Shown piece by piece: positions 35,623 through 45,650 of a DNA stretch of 64,000 nucleotides (positions within the stretch are counted from its first letter, which is position 1; every line of letters starts with the position of its first letter). Source of the DNA: Bedellia somnulentella (taxonomy: Eukaryota; Arthropoda; Insecta; Lepidoptera; Bedelliidae); the NCBI GenBank assembly GCA_963576735.1, contig OY755176.1, positions 9,161,423 to 9,225,422 of the forward strand. The letters are read 5' to 3'. The position numbers and the translations under genes are program-made. Below the pieces are notes generated by a model. It was not told the DNA's origin and ran no database searches. It saw nothing but the letters and a program-made list of their open reading frames with translations.

Positions 35623-38600
35623 CTGAAAATAGAAACACATAGTATATTAGTAGATAATACATAGCTCTATTCCGGTGGTTTTGAATTTTCTTCCTTACTT
35701 CATTTTATGCGACCGACATTCCAAAGTGATAAAATTCTACAAATAGAAAAAATCATATACCTACTCACAGCTATATATACCAAATAGAAAAGTGGGGAAA
35801 AAGTTTTGAAATAAAGGATGGTTAGAGATGCGCGACCTGGCTGGTCTGAATCTTTATCAAAGAATTACTCGCGTGGGTACTCTGAGCATCTGGTGACAAT
35901 GCCACGTGATGTTCCGAATTGTATTAGGACCTCTGTCAACCCTTTCGGGGATATACAGTGTGAACGCTTGAGTTTGGGTTTCAAATTCTCATAAACTATC
36001 CCATATAATGATATTTTTTTCCGCACCTTATAATATTACTTCCCACGGTTTCTATGATATTGTACATCTTTTGAGACAAGTAAATCCTAACAATTAGAAG
36101 GTAAGTTAACAAGCACGCACGAAAGATATGAAAACGGTTAACTAAGTGATAAGAAGTGATTAGGTGAATGAGCTATAATGAGAGTGAATGACCCACAGAT
36201 AAAATTGAAAGTGAAATCCTTTTTTAACGTTATTTTTATTTATTTTATTTTATTTGGAGAACTAACCGAACCAATAAAGTATGTAAATTTAACCTATGAG
36301 AATAAACTATGCTGTTAATAAGCTCTCACCAATAGAGATGACCGTCTTAGAATAGAATAGTTATGAACATCAATTTAGAAAACAAAATTGTGTAAATGTG
36401 TAAAAATCTATAATACCTGCTGAATATTTCTAAGATTTAATCGACTTTAAGAATACTTTTTTTTCATTAGAAACTATTGCCTTTTAGAATTTACGTTATT
36501 AAGTAGTTAACAATTTGTAGCATCAGTTTAGAATATCACTGCCTCATCTTTTTGTGAGGGTATCGTGAGAGGTAACTTAGTATTGGAGTTAAATTGATTT
36601 TTAAATAAATGAACGAAGCCATTAACTTACGATCTTACATTTTACTATTTTTCTTCCCTGATATTGTTAATTAATTAAGAGTGGCTGAGTAAATATTGAC
36701 TCAAAATCCCTGAATACCCTTTTGGGATAAACGCTCATTAATATATGTAGGTAGACAAACTATGAACTTACATAATAACACTAATAGCTGGCAGAGTCAT
36801 AGCTGCGCTAAACAGGAAGATAGCGCCGGGCATGATTGGCAGCGCTGCAAAGTACAACCCAGAGTATATGGGATCAAACACGAATGCGGCAAACGCTTCC
36901 ACCAAACTTAGTATTGAATTCATTTTCCCTGAAAAGTATTAGGAATATTTTAGTTGTTTCTTTAAAAATGTTAGTATGAAGATCAACAAAACAAAATCTT
37001 ATAGATAAAAGTGAAAATATACTTATAAGAAAATTATTCAAAAAATGACACAGATACCTACATATAATCACACCATCAGTTTCCATTGGAGTAGGCTAGA
37101 CTTTCGATAGCTACTCTGTAAGATCCTTGCAAACCTCTCAAGCTTCATAACTACAGATACAAACACATTTTGACCACAGCCGTGGCCGAGTGACGAAAGC
37201 CGTAGCCGAGTGGTTAGGTGACTAGCTTTTGGGGCCGGAGGTCGTGGGTTCGATCCCCGCTGAGGGCAACATATAAATGTGATGAACATAAATGGTGTTT
37301 CTTAGTATTGGATGTTATTATGTGTATTATATTATCGTTGAGCTAGTATCCCATACCACAAGTCCATAAGTTGTACTTACTTTGGGCCTAACTCGATCTG
37401 TGTCATTGTCCGTATATATTTATTATTATTTGTTTATTAACATTCATTAAGATTTTTATTCCTGCCCATGTGTTCGTTATATGAACGACTATTTAATCTA
37501 AATGTGTCCTCCGTGTTCGTCCTCTTCTGACAATATCATGTATATAGGCTTTTAATATTTCGTTCACCATTTTGCTTGCCCAAAAAATCGAAACATTTCG
37601 TTTTCTACATTTTTAAAATATGATCTTTCTCACTGTACAATTTAACGAATCAAACATTTAAATAAAAAAAAAAACAGGAGCTGGGACTGTATTTTAAAAA
37701 TATGATTTTAAGCATAAAAAAGGACTAACCCAGTTGCTGTTAATTATCAAATTTAAAGAATAGTGTTGTATATCTTTTCCTTTGCAGGCGGATTTATCAT
37801 CTTTTCCGGATATAAGTATAATCTAGTCAAAAAGTCCTGATTCAAATACTTTTCTTATATTATGTTGTAGGTTTTTCTTACCCATTTCTTCCTTTGTGAC
37901 TATTTTCGATGCCATCGAACGTAAAGATGTAAATGTTGTTGAGTTGAGTATTTCAACTATGGGCACTAAAAAAATTAATAAATTATTGTAGTTTACCCTA
38001 GGCAGTTAACACCTTATTATTATTATTTTAAATCTATTTATATTTGTCAATAATACAAACAGAACATATATATATATATATGTTCTAATTGCACAGCAAT
38101 CTCATAAAATATAAAGATGACATAAAACCTTAAGATACTGCATGTAAAAGGTGTTGCTGCTGAAATACTTTTTACCTTAAAACGCATTGCAAAGTGTAAA
38201 AAAAGAAATACTAGTGTATTTTTCTATAGTATTAATAATATTTCTATTATGAATGAGTTCACCTCGTGATTAAAGAGTATCTTAAACTTATACAAATTAA
38301 TACGAGTTTTAGATGTAAGTACACATTTACAACCACAGTCAAAGTATACGTAGTAGAAAATTTGGCTTTACAAATCGTACATTCATTCTTTTTCTCAATT
38401 GATTCTGTAATAAAATGCTCAGATAAATGAAAATCCAACAGAAAATGCCAGCCTTTTTTGCTCTTCCAGGGAATTTATAATCATAAATAGAAACATGTCA
38501 TGCAAAGAATGTGATTCCAAGAGCGGGCACTGTACCAGGAAAAGGTTGCCTAGAGATCTCTTAAAGGAAATGTATGTGGCTTTGGTTCAATTGAGGCGAC

Positions 38601-41600
38601 ATGATAGTCCAGTGGGAGGCGACATGATAGTCCAGTGGGTAGAACACCCGCCCGAAAACAGAAGGGCGTGAGTTCCAATCCTGGGCCGGGCCTACACCAA
38701 TTTGTCTTTTCTAAAGTCATATGTGTGGTTAATTTATCATGGTTGTTAACGGTGAGGGAAAACATCGTGAGGAAACCCACATGGCTGAGTTGTACTTAGT
38801 CATGTGACAGTGCATTCGTACAAAACGGCGATAGGCCTGCCCCCTATCACGTGAGTACACTGTAAGCAAAACGTGGGTATCTCTGGACACTAGATGGTGC
38901 TGCCATGTGAGTTCAGAAGTATTGGTACCTCAGCCAACCCCTTCGGGGATAAACGGCGTGAACGTTTATGTTTATGTTATGTTTGGTTCAATCGATTATC
39001 ACGTACTGTCTAACGATATGAGGGGTGCGGCTAAAATGAGATTTCTGAAGGTTGAGCGTGCGCACCGCGGCCTCATCAAGGTCATGTTCTTTAAGAAAAG
39101 GAGATTTTCTACTGAAAAGCTATACCTTCTCTCAAGTTTGTAATCAGTTAGGAGACTATATGTTCTGAGAAGGAAATACATTCCTGTTAAAGCTTTAAAA
39201 ACCAACACTGTTTTTGCTGGACGGCAGTTTAATAAACGTGTTGCACTCATATACAATAGGTTGAATAGTGATTTAGACATATATCCTAAAACATTTAATG
39301 ATTACAAAAAATGTATATCTATGTGGTTCGAGGACAGAACATATGATGACGTGGTCACTACTCCAAGAATGATAGAGGTTTGATTATAATATGTATATAT
39401 ACAGTCACATGTCCTAGCATTTACTCATACACATTGACACGCTCTCTCTCGCACACCCACACACACACATACAAACTATTTAATTAATAATTTTATTGTA
39501 ATAAGTTATATTAATTAATATTAAATTGTAGTTAGGTAATTCAATTTTATTGTAGCAATATTTTTTATTGTTGTTAGATAAGAGCGATGTCTCCAAACTT
39601 AGACTTTTAAGTTTAAATGAAGACATAAGCACGTTTTAATTTATGTCGCCTTGTTTTACTTAATAAAAACATTTTATTCCAGTGATTTGTGTTTTAATCC
39701 TTATTTTATTTTAAAGCTCCTTTAGGTGATTTTTGTGACTCACTCGCACCCATAATGGCATTTCTGCCAAAGGTATTTTACCCGAAAACATTTTCAATTG
39801 AAAATTCTGCCCGAAATTCTAGCATATAATCCATATTTGATGAAGTCTATTTAAAAATTGGATTATATAATGTTTAAAAAGATAAATTTGTATAAGAAAA
39901 ATTACTAACTGGATCTTAGAATATCAACTGAGGAAAAAATAATTAATTATCAACGTACCCATGAACATATGAAAGTCTGTTTGTACGAAAGCTGTCATCA
40001 CAGAGCCAGCTAGTTTGCTGACCACTGACATCAGGCAGAGCACGGAATCATCAAATTTAAGCCTTCGGCTAAACACGCTTATACAGAAAAGGGCACCTAA
40101 AATAAAACAATATTTGAATACATGTTTTGGTTTAAAAACAAAGATGTTTTGCAATTCTACTTAAACACATTACACATTATTTCTACTTAGAATGACAATA
40201 GACAAGTAATATGAGAATGAATGAAAACTAATTTTCATAAAAATCAGTCAACTTTTTGAAAAGACGCCTCGATCGATCAATTATTTCCAGTCGGTCGTGC
40301 AAAATTTATTCGCACCAGTATCTATTAAATCGGAAAACGTTTGTATGGTATATCCAGAATTTTATACCTACTTCATAAATTTTTAGAAGTATACATAGCC
40401 TATATCTATCGCTGTTATCAATATTGAACAAAAATATGGACAAAAATAATGCTTATTTCATGGCAGCCGAGAGGTGTTCGCCATCGGCCACCCGCCAACC
40501 GATTCGTGTGAAAACACACTTCTATTTAATATCAATACGACACAGAAACACTCAGTTATTTTAATTAAGGATGGAAACTTACTAGCAGTGTGAATAATGA
40601 TGTTGTACGTCGAATAAAGACTGTATCTCACAGCATCCCATTTCAAACGATATCTTAAGTACATGTAAGTGATGATTCGTTCACCTGTGAATAAGCATAT
40701 TTTAAAATTGTTAGATCTTTAAAGTGCAACGGTCAGAAAAATACGTTAGGCAAAACTGAGTATCAATTAAAAAGCCTGATTTTAATTGGCTCCCGGTCTG
40801 TCATCAAGTTGTAATAAAAAGATCCATTAAGGGCCAGTTTTTTGATCCGGAGTAAATAATATAACCATTTGTTACATTGACTATAGTTAAATGACTAACC
40901 AGAAGTTAAATCGTAAATCCATTTTGGTTCGATATTTGACCATTAGTTACTCTAACCACGGGTCAAAAAATGCATTTTGCTGATATTTAACTAATAGTTA
41001 CGATATTTAACAAATTGTTGAGTTAACCACGGATCAAAAAACTGGCCCTTAATCACTAGAAATAGTAACTCTCCCCCGCTGCTAAATAAAGGCATACTTA
41101 TTCTTCTATGAATAGTTACAGTAACAGTAAGTCATACTGGTTGTCAGTTGATGCGGTTGGAGATCCATTACCGACAATCTTTATTTTACAATATTTTCCC
41201 TACTCTTACTAGAGAGGATGAATGACAGTAAATTGGTGAAAGAGATCTATAGAGCCAACGTGGAAGGTAATGTGAGTAGAGGACGACCACGGAGAACACA
41301 CTTGGACCAAATTGAGAGTGTGCTCAAAAAGGCTGGCGTCCGAAGTATGAAGAATAAAAGAGCATGTATGAAAAGATTGATGGATGTAAACGAAGCTAGA
41401 GAGGTTTGTCAGGATCGTACAAAGTGGCGATCGATAGTCTCTGCCTACCCCAATGGGAACAATGGGCGTGAGTATAAGTAAGTAAGTTTCCCTACTCAAG
41501 TTCCAAAAGTGGCTGACTTATTCTGAAGCTCTAGCTACCCCTTCTAGGGATTAAATAGGATTATAGCCGTAAATGTATACTCGAGTTATTACTTATAGTT

Positions 41601-43354
41601 ATTGTGAATAACTGGATGATCATTATATTATTAACCATGATGAATAACATAGACTAGAGAGGACATCTAGATGCAGAGGTGTATATACATACAAACATAC
41701 ATATACTCACGCCATTTACAGGTGGAGACGAGTACTAGGATAAAGTACATAAGTAGTAGCACACTATTGAGTGAAAACAAAAATGATAAGCCCTATTTTC
41801 AACTGACTACAAAAACAGGAGGTGCTCCATTCGACTGTATGTTTTTCAAGACACAAAAATATGAAAATCCAAAAATGATACAAATACATAGCTTAAATTT
41901 AATTTAAGTACATAATAAATTAGTTTTAGTGAAATGGCTAAAACAGTATGATAAATTAAACCAGATTACCTTGGTTTGGGCCATATATCATGCCAATGAT
42001 TAAGAGAGTTAAGATAAATTTAAGTCTTAGATTGCCATTTCTTTTCTTTACCGCTACTAGGGCAGTTTCCTTAAGCATTTTTGATACATCTGACAATTTT
42101 AACGGCTCAGCCTGTAAATCAAGATTGTTAAATTAGCTTCATAAATTAGAAAATTTAAAGAGGAGTTAACTATTTATAAGAAAATGATATTTTAGTACCT
42201 ACGGATTATTAAATGACAATGTTATGCTATTTTTAAAACTACAAAAATATTTTAAATTTTTATATCTCGTGTTATTGAAAACAACTCAACGGTTGGTGTT
42301 TGGAGCTTTAAATTTTATTTAAGCCAATATCTGCTAAGGGTAGAAAAAGTACTAACACTTCTAAACAGCACGTGCTATTTTTAAACCATGATAAATAAAA
42401 GATACACTTGAAATGGGAAAAGACACATTGGTGTTGGCCCGAATACACACTGAGCTATAACGGCTATACATTTAACCATATATTCTCACTTTTTTAGACT
42501 GACATAATGTTTTTCATTCTATCTGTAAACATTTTAGAACTAACCTTTTTACAGCAGGGTTCTTCAGATTTTGTATAACTTTTAAGTGAAAAGTACCCGT
42601 ATAAAAATGTGCTGATATACAGTAATCCAGAGATAGAAAACACTCCGTAGTATCCTAAATATTTCAAAAGAATACCACTGAGCGCAGTGCCAACTGGTAC
42701 TCCCGCAGTCATACACAAATTCACCAATCCGAGTCTAAACGTTCTTGTTTTTTCAGTGGTGATATCACTTATGTAACTGAAAACTCCTAAATATATCATA
42801 ACCCATCCTCCAGTGATTGCTGGAAAGAAAACTTCAAGAAACATTGTCACCTCCACAGGTATTTCATAAAAGAAATACGTGCTTATTATATTGCACAAAC
42901 AAACTAGAAATTCCCCAAATATTGGAAGTAAAATACATAGTTTTCTATTGCCAGTTCTGTCGCTCCATGCACCCATGTATATTACTAGAATCATTGGTAT
43001 TGCCGTGATGATTAAGCTTCTCCAAGTTTCAATGGATGCTATAACTCTTTGCACATCTTTTTCATAAGTAGAAATGTTTGCACCTTTATGATCAATGAGT
43101 GATTGACAGATTTGGTCTCCTAATTGAAGCTTTACTCTACATGCTTTGTCTAAATTCAAGTTTTGCACTGCTAATCTTGCAAGCATTGATGGTATGACAG
43201 TTCCAGCAAAAATAGGTTCCACGGATATATTTTTTCTGATTTCCTTAATTTTTTGATAGAATGTTTTCGATTCATTTTTTTCATTTTCTGTACTACCCGT
43301 CAGAGGGTTTGTTTCAGGTGAATCTGAATTAGAAGTACGATTTTCTTTATGCAT
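35517..43354 (-). CDS. SLC46-like MFS transporter, paralog C (complete, 7 exons, 512 aa)
   Basis: Exons: 43354-42545, 42111-41970, 40684-40583, 40096-39959, 37965-37882, 36928-36772, 35622-35517. They sum to 1539 nt, exactly 513 codons with stop; all introns are GT-AG with phases 0-1-1-1-1-2. The encoded protein is a 12-helix SLC46-type facilitator: 'LNLDKACRVKL' (67-77), extracellular Cys72 and Cys83, glycosylation sequon Asn93, intact motif A GAWSDRTGNRK (128-138), 'DITTEKTRTFRLG' (197-209). The N-terminus is polar and Ser/Asn/Glu-rich; the C-terminal tail is short (34 codons in the last exon). Family members couple proton flow to transport of folates or conjugated steroids and bile acids; the substrate here is unknown. 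It is 12.6 kb upstream of paralog B in the same orientation, each with its own promoter. Confidence 0.92.
35757..35832 (-). repeat. RTE-SINE fragment, internally deleted
   Basis: 'cctactcacagctatatata' then 'gtggggaaaaag'. In the last intron of paralog C. Confidence 0.5.
35870..35980 (+). repeat. SINE-T 3' fragment
   Basis: 'cgtgggtactctgagcatct', 'gccacgtgatgttccgaa', 'ccctttcggggatatacag', tail variant 'cgcttgagtttggg'. Confidence 0.75.
36000..36540. other. Paralog C intron 6, nothing further recognised
   Basis: AT-rich; contains a TTTTATTTTATTTTATTT run at 36232-36256. Confidence 0.5.
36541..36755 (+). repeat. RTE-SINE copy, decayed
   Basis: 'gggtatcgtgagaggtaact' head and 'gggataaacgctcatt' near the 3' end. 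It ends 17 nt downstream of the donor of paralog C exon 6. Confidence 0.55.
36772..36928 (-). CDS. Paralog C exon 6
   Basis: 157 nt, acceptor CTTTTCAG|GGA, donor TTAT|GTAAGT. Encodes the last two helices ('SILSLVEAFAAFVFDPIYSG', 'GAIFLFSAAMTLPAISV'). Confidence 0.9.
37078..37600 (-). mobile_element. RTE LINE 3' fragment split by a SINE
   Basis: Part one (37078-37150) has 'tccattggagtaggctagac' and 'aacctctcaagcttcat'; part two (37490-37600) has 'ttcgtcctcttctgac', the next expected RTE segment. The second-family SINE at 37175-37432 lies between. In intron 5 of paralog C. Confidence 0.6.
37175..37432 (+). mobile_element. tRNA-derived SINE (second family), best copy
   Basis: Head with A box 'tagccgagtggttaggtgac' and B box 'gtgggttcgatccccgctga', then a body with 'aaatgtgatgaacata', 'ttagtattggatgttatta' and 'cccataccacaag', ending in an ATT-rich tail. 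The tRNA-like part lacks a normal anticodon arm. Just before it, 'agccgtggccgagtgacgaa' looks like a partial head duplicate. Confidence 0.85.
37882..37965 (-). CDS. Paralog C exon 5
   Basis: 84 nt, acceptor TTTTTTTAG|TGC, donor ATGG|GTAAGA. Encodes 'VEILNSTTFTSLRSMASKI'. Confidence 0.9.
38062..38085. repeat. AT dinucleotide palindrome
   Basis: gaac + (at)n + gttc; a 24 bp perfect palindrome in intron 4 of paralog C. Confidence 0.85.
38595..38981 (+). mobile_element. SINE-T copy, full length, head duplicated
   Basis: Flanked by TTTGGTTCAATTGA / TTTGGTTCAATCGA (38581-38594 and 38982-38995). The first ~24 bp of the head, 'ggcgacatgatagtccagtg', occur twice in tandem. In intron 4 of paralog C, antisense. 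Confidence 0.92.
39020..39390 (+). mobile_element. LINE reverse transcriptase C-terminus
   Basis: The plus frame reads 'FLKVERAHRGLIKVMFFKK', then 'RRFSTEKLYLL', then 'FAGRQFNKRVALIYNRLNSD', in the order of LINE C-termini. One stop interrupts it. A CA-rich microsatellite follows at 39440-39472. In intron 4 of paralog C, just 3' of the SINE-T copy. Confidence 0.7.
39959..40096 (-). CDS. Paralog C exon 4
   Basis: 138 nt, acceptor TTATTTTAG|GTG, donor CATG|GTACGT. Encodes 'ALFCISVFSRRLKFDDSVL', collinear with exon 4 of paralog B. Confidence 0.9.
40583..40684 (-). CDS. Paralog C exon 3
   Basis: 102 nt, acceptor TTCACAG|GTG, donor GCTA|GTAAGT. Encodes 'ERIITYMYLRYRLKWDAVRY'. Confidence 0.9.
40831..41048. 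mobile_element. MITE with TTAA target site
   Basis: Ends GGGCCAGTTTTTTGATCCG and its exact reverse complement, 218 bp apart, flanked on both sides by TTAA (40827-40830 and 41049-41052). The interior has repeated subterminal motifs (gatattt-ac ... taaccacggRtcaaaaaa). No coding. The TTAA duplication points to a piggyBac-type mobiliser. In intron 2 of paralog C. Confidence 0.82.
41148..41585 (+). repeat. RTE-SINE copy split by an RTE insertion
   Basis: 5' piece 41148-41207 ('gatgcggttggagatccatt') and 3' piece from about 41486 ('caagttccaaaagtggctga', 'ctagggattaaatag'). The RTE 3' end at 41208-41490 interrupts it. Confidence 0.78.
41208..41485 (+). mobile_element. RTE LINE 3' end, 5'-truncated, young
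   Basis: An 87-codon open frame (41218-41481) encodes the RTE polyprotein C-terminus ('NVEGNVSRGRPRRTHLDQIE', 'RACMKRLMDV', 'CQDRTKWRSIVSAYP') and the 3' terminus 'gggcgtgagtataagtaagt'. Flanked by TTTCCCTACT on both sides (around 41198-41207 and 41488-41497). No stop, so a recent insertion. In intron 2 of paralog C. Confidence 0.88.
41586..41969. other. Paralog C intron 2, remainder
   Basis: Includes an RTE-SINE-like scrap 'catatactcacgccattt' (41699-41716). The frame at 41671-41907 has no recognised domain. Confidence 0.4.
41970..42111 (-). CDS. Paralog C exon 2
   Basis: 142 nt, acceptor GATTTACAG|GCT, donor CAAG|GTAATC. Encodes 'KKRNGNLRLK' and helix 7 ending 'YGPNQ'. Confidence 0.9.
42545..43354 (-). 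CDS. Paralog C exon 1 (270 codons)
   Basis: ATG at 43354-43352, donor AAAAAG|GTTAGT, phase 0. The frame stays open past the donor to 42494, but those extra residues have no match in the paralogs. Confidence 0.92.
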
Positions 43355-43384
43355 GTTGTTATTACAAAACAGTTTAAATTAATG

Positions 43385-43404
43385 CTTCACTGTTAATACT
43401 TATC
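43385..43404 (-). promoter_or_regulatory. Conserved leader block of paralog C
   Basis: Counterpart of 22904-22923, placed 30 nt before the ATG. About 35 nt further upstream the minus strand has CTCAGTGC (near 43435-43442), a plausible arthropod initiator. Confidence 0.35.
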
Positions 43405-43815
43405 ATTATAAATTGTTATATCTCTAAAGACTATTGCACTGAGGAGAAAACAAATAACTTTTTGTGTTGATTTCAAATAGGGTGATTAAAGTTTTATGGT
43501 GATTATTATTACTTCCAAGAAGTCGGTTACACACATACAAATGAAGTTGATATAATCATGTTTAAAATCATAGTTATATTTTGGTCAAAGTTAGACTTGT
43601 ACAGGTTAATTTTACGTTACGTATAGATTAAATAAACTAAAATTATACATACTGCTCAATACAGGAATATATGCTGTAAAAAAGTTATATTAAAAAATAA
43701 ATATATTTAAAAATAAAAAAAAAAACTTAAAAGATACTTCACTAGATATGCAACTTTAAACGTATGTTGGATTAAGCAACTTCACAATATGAAATACTGT
43801 GTAAAATATTATCAT
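43405..43815. other. Upstream region of paralog C
   Basis: AT-rich, probable promoter region; no clear TATA box. Confidence 0.35.
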
Positions 43816-43816
43816 A

Positions 43817-43945
43817 TAGCTTTTTGCCCGCGACTACGTCCGCGTGACTACATTTTTTGCATCCGGTTTACATCCAAAATACCAAAACACTATCTTAACT
43901 TCTGTTTTTTTTTAATATTTATATTCCCGTGGGCGTTGTAATAGA
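43817..43945 (-). mobile_element. Helitron 3' end fragment
   Basis: Reversed copy of the 3' part of 16394-16764: 'gcccgcgactacgtccgcgt', 'atccggtttacatccaaaat', 'attcccgtgggcgttgtaat'. The terminal CTAG reads CTAT here, so the end is mutated. Confidence 0.65.
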
Positions 43946-43957
43946 TATAAAGAACAT

Positions 43958-44105
43958 TGAGACTTTTTAAGTGATTACTGGGCGAAGCAGTTGGAGACCC
44001 ATTTGACTACCTTTTCCCTATTCAACTTCCAAAAGTGGATAAAGAATTACTATCTCTGAAGCTGTGGCTACCCTTTTTTGGGATTTATAGCCGTTAGTAT
44101 ATACT
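43958..44105 (+). repeat. RTE-SINE 3' half
   Basis: 'gggcgaagcagttggagacc', 'caacttccaaaagtgg', 'gggatttatagccgttag'. Confidence 0.75.
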
Positions 44106-44720
44106 CATGAATGAGTGATAGATAAATTTCATATATTCTTTTTTTTTGTTGTTATATCAGTCAATCGCATCAAGTTTCAAATTTCTTGATACAGTATATT
44201 TATAGATCAAAAATCTGTATACTATATTTTAATCCCTTATGGGCTGAGTTCCAAAAAAACTTTTTAATTGTTCATAAGCATCATGAAACAAACCATTTCG
44301 TACCAAGTTTCTATGTTCAAAAGTGAGAATATCTTTAGTAAGTATGGATAGCAGTTTGGCGACCCGGTGCTGCCCCCTACACTGACTGTTGGTGATGTGT
44401 GAGAGATTGCAGCCAATCAGTCATCGGTCAATAGATGGCGGTACTAAATTAAAATTCAGATATGTGTTATTATTTACTAACTATGCATTCCGAGGCTTAA
44501 ACAGAATATTAATTTATGCGTGAGTATAGCACAATAAATCTATGAGAATATCAGTTTAAAAATTGTTAGTAAAAAACATATTCTCAAACCTACCAAATGA
44601 ATACGCAAAATTCATGCAATATACTTTCAATTATCTTTGTTCATACATATTCGCATAGTTGAATGTGAAAGAGAAGGAATAGTGCTTCTTATTATACAAA
44701 AGCAAACAAAAATCGCAAAA
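44106..44720. other. Spacer, nothing recognised
   Basis: No exon or known repeat seen. Confidence 0.4.
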
Positions 44721-44726
44721 AGATTG

Positions 44727-44805
44727 CGATGCCCGAGATTCTAACCTGGGTTTTCCGTTCGATTAGTATTAACCGAACGGTATACCGCTACGCCACGAAG
44801 ACGTT
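44727..44805 (-). repeat. tRNA-like sequence (SINE head or tRNA pseudogene)
   Basis: Minus strand: 'gtggcgtagcggtatacc' resembles a D arm/A box, 'ccaggttagaatctcgggca' a T arm/B box. In between, ccgttcg and cgaacgg make a 7 bp stem with a 12 nt loop instead of a normal 5 bp anticodon arm, and no acceptor stem closes. A functional tRNA is unlikely. Confidence 0.6.
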
Positions 44806-44829
44806 AGTGTTGACTTCAAAACTTTGACA

Positions 44830-45238
44830 AACAATTAAATCGACATTGATTTTGGATGGATGGATGAAACCCTTATTTTTTCCTAATAGACTATTAATGA
44901 AGAGTCTGATAAGTTCGTTCGATGAAAAAATGAATCGTGTAAATATGGGGAGCCATATAAAAGTTGTGTTTTTTTTTATGTTCCTGTAGGAACCCTTGCG
45001 AAATCCGGAATAAATGATATCCTTTATGTTGGTCAGGTGTATAAGCTACATTCACACCAAATTTTATCAAGATCTGTCAGGTAGAATCAATGTGATGACC
45101 GGACATACAGACAGACATACAGACATTTCTTTCAAAAACCGTAAATTTGGCTTCAGTATCAAAAATTTAACATATTCCTCCGGTTTTTTTTCGTCAATGT
45201 ACAGTTTTCACCTCGGTACAGTCTTATTATAGTATAGA
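44830..45238 (-). repeat. Unclassified dispersed repeat with CAGACATA run
   Basis: Read on the minus strand it starts A|TCTATACTATAATAAGAC at 45238, like the 5' end of Helitron-type repeats, and contains a CAGACAGACATACAGACA run (45107-45126) that I recognise from common moth and butterfly repeats. Right boundary clear, left boundary uncertain. Confidence 0.4.
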
Positions 45239-45254
45239 TAGATGTATGTTAATA

Positions 45255-45350
45255 TATACATACATATGCTTACACCACTAGTTTCCATTAGGGTAAGACA
45301 GAGACCAGCATTACCATGTTGTACAATCCTGAAAACCTTCTTTTCATACT
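45255..45350 (-). mobile_element. RTE LINE 3' end fragment
   Basis: 'catatgcttacaccactagt' then 'gggtaagacagagacc' and 'gtacaatcctgaaaacctt', the reversed RTE 3' end. Confidence 0.55.
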
Positions 45351-45354
45351 TAAC

Positions 45355-45650
45355 TCAAAACATTCAAGCCTTAAATCCCCGAAGGAGAAGCAGAGGTACC
45401 CACATTTTGCTTGGACAATGTACTCACGAGATAGGGGGCAAGCCTATCCCTGTTTTGTACACATACACCTCACAACGTTTTCCTTCACCGTTAATAACCA
45501 TGATACATTAACCACACTTTTATGATAATGACGTTTATGGCCATATTATTTAAGAAAACACACAATGGCCCGACCCGGTATTTGAACCCACCCACGCCTC
45601 TCTCCGTGATAGGTAGGTGTTCAACCCACCGAGCTATAACGCTTGACAAT
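45355..45650 (-). mobile_element. SINE-T copy, old
   Basis: From 'aaatccccgaaggagaag' through 'gtacccacattttgcttgg' to the head 'ggtatttgaacccacccacg' and 'ccaccgagctataacgc'. The segment between the tail and 'gtaccc' is deleted. Confidence 0.8.

Noticed and set aside
37195..37267. Possible true tRNA gene
   Set aside because: A and B boxes are good but the acceptor stem does not pair and a SINE body with related copies follows.
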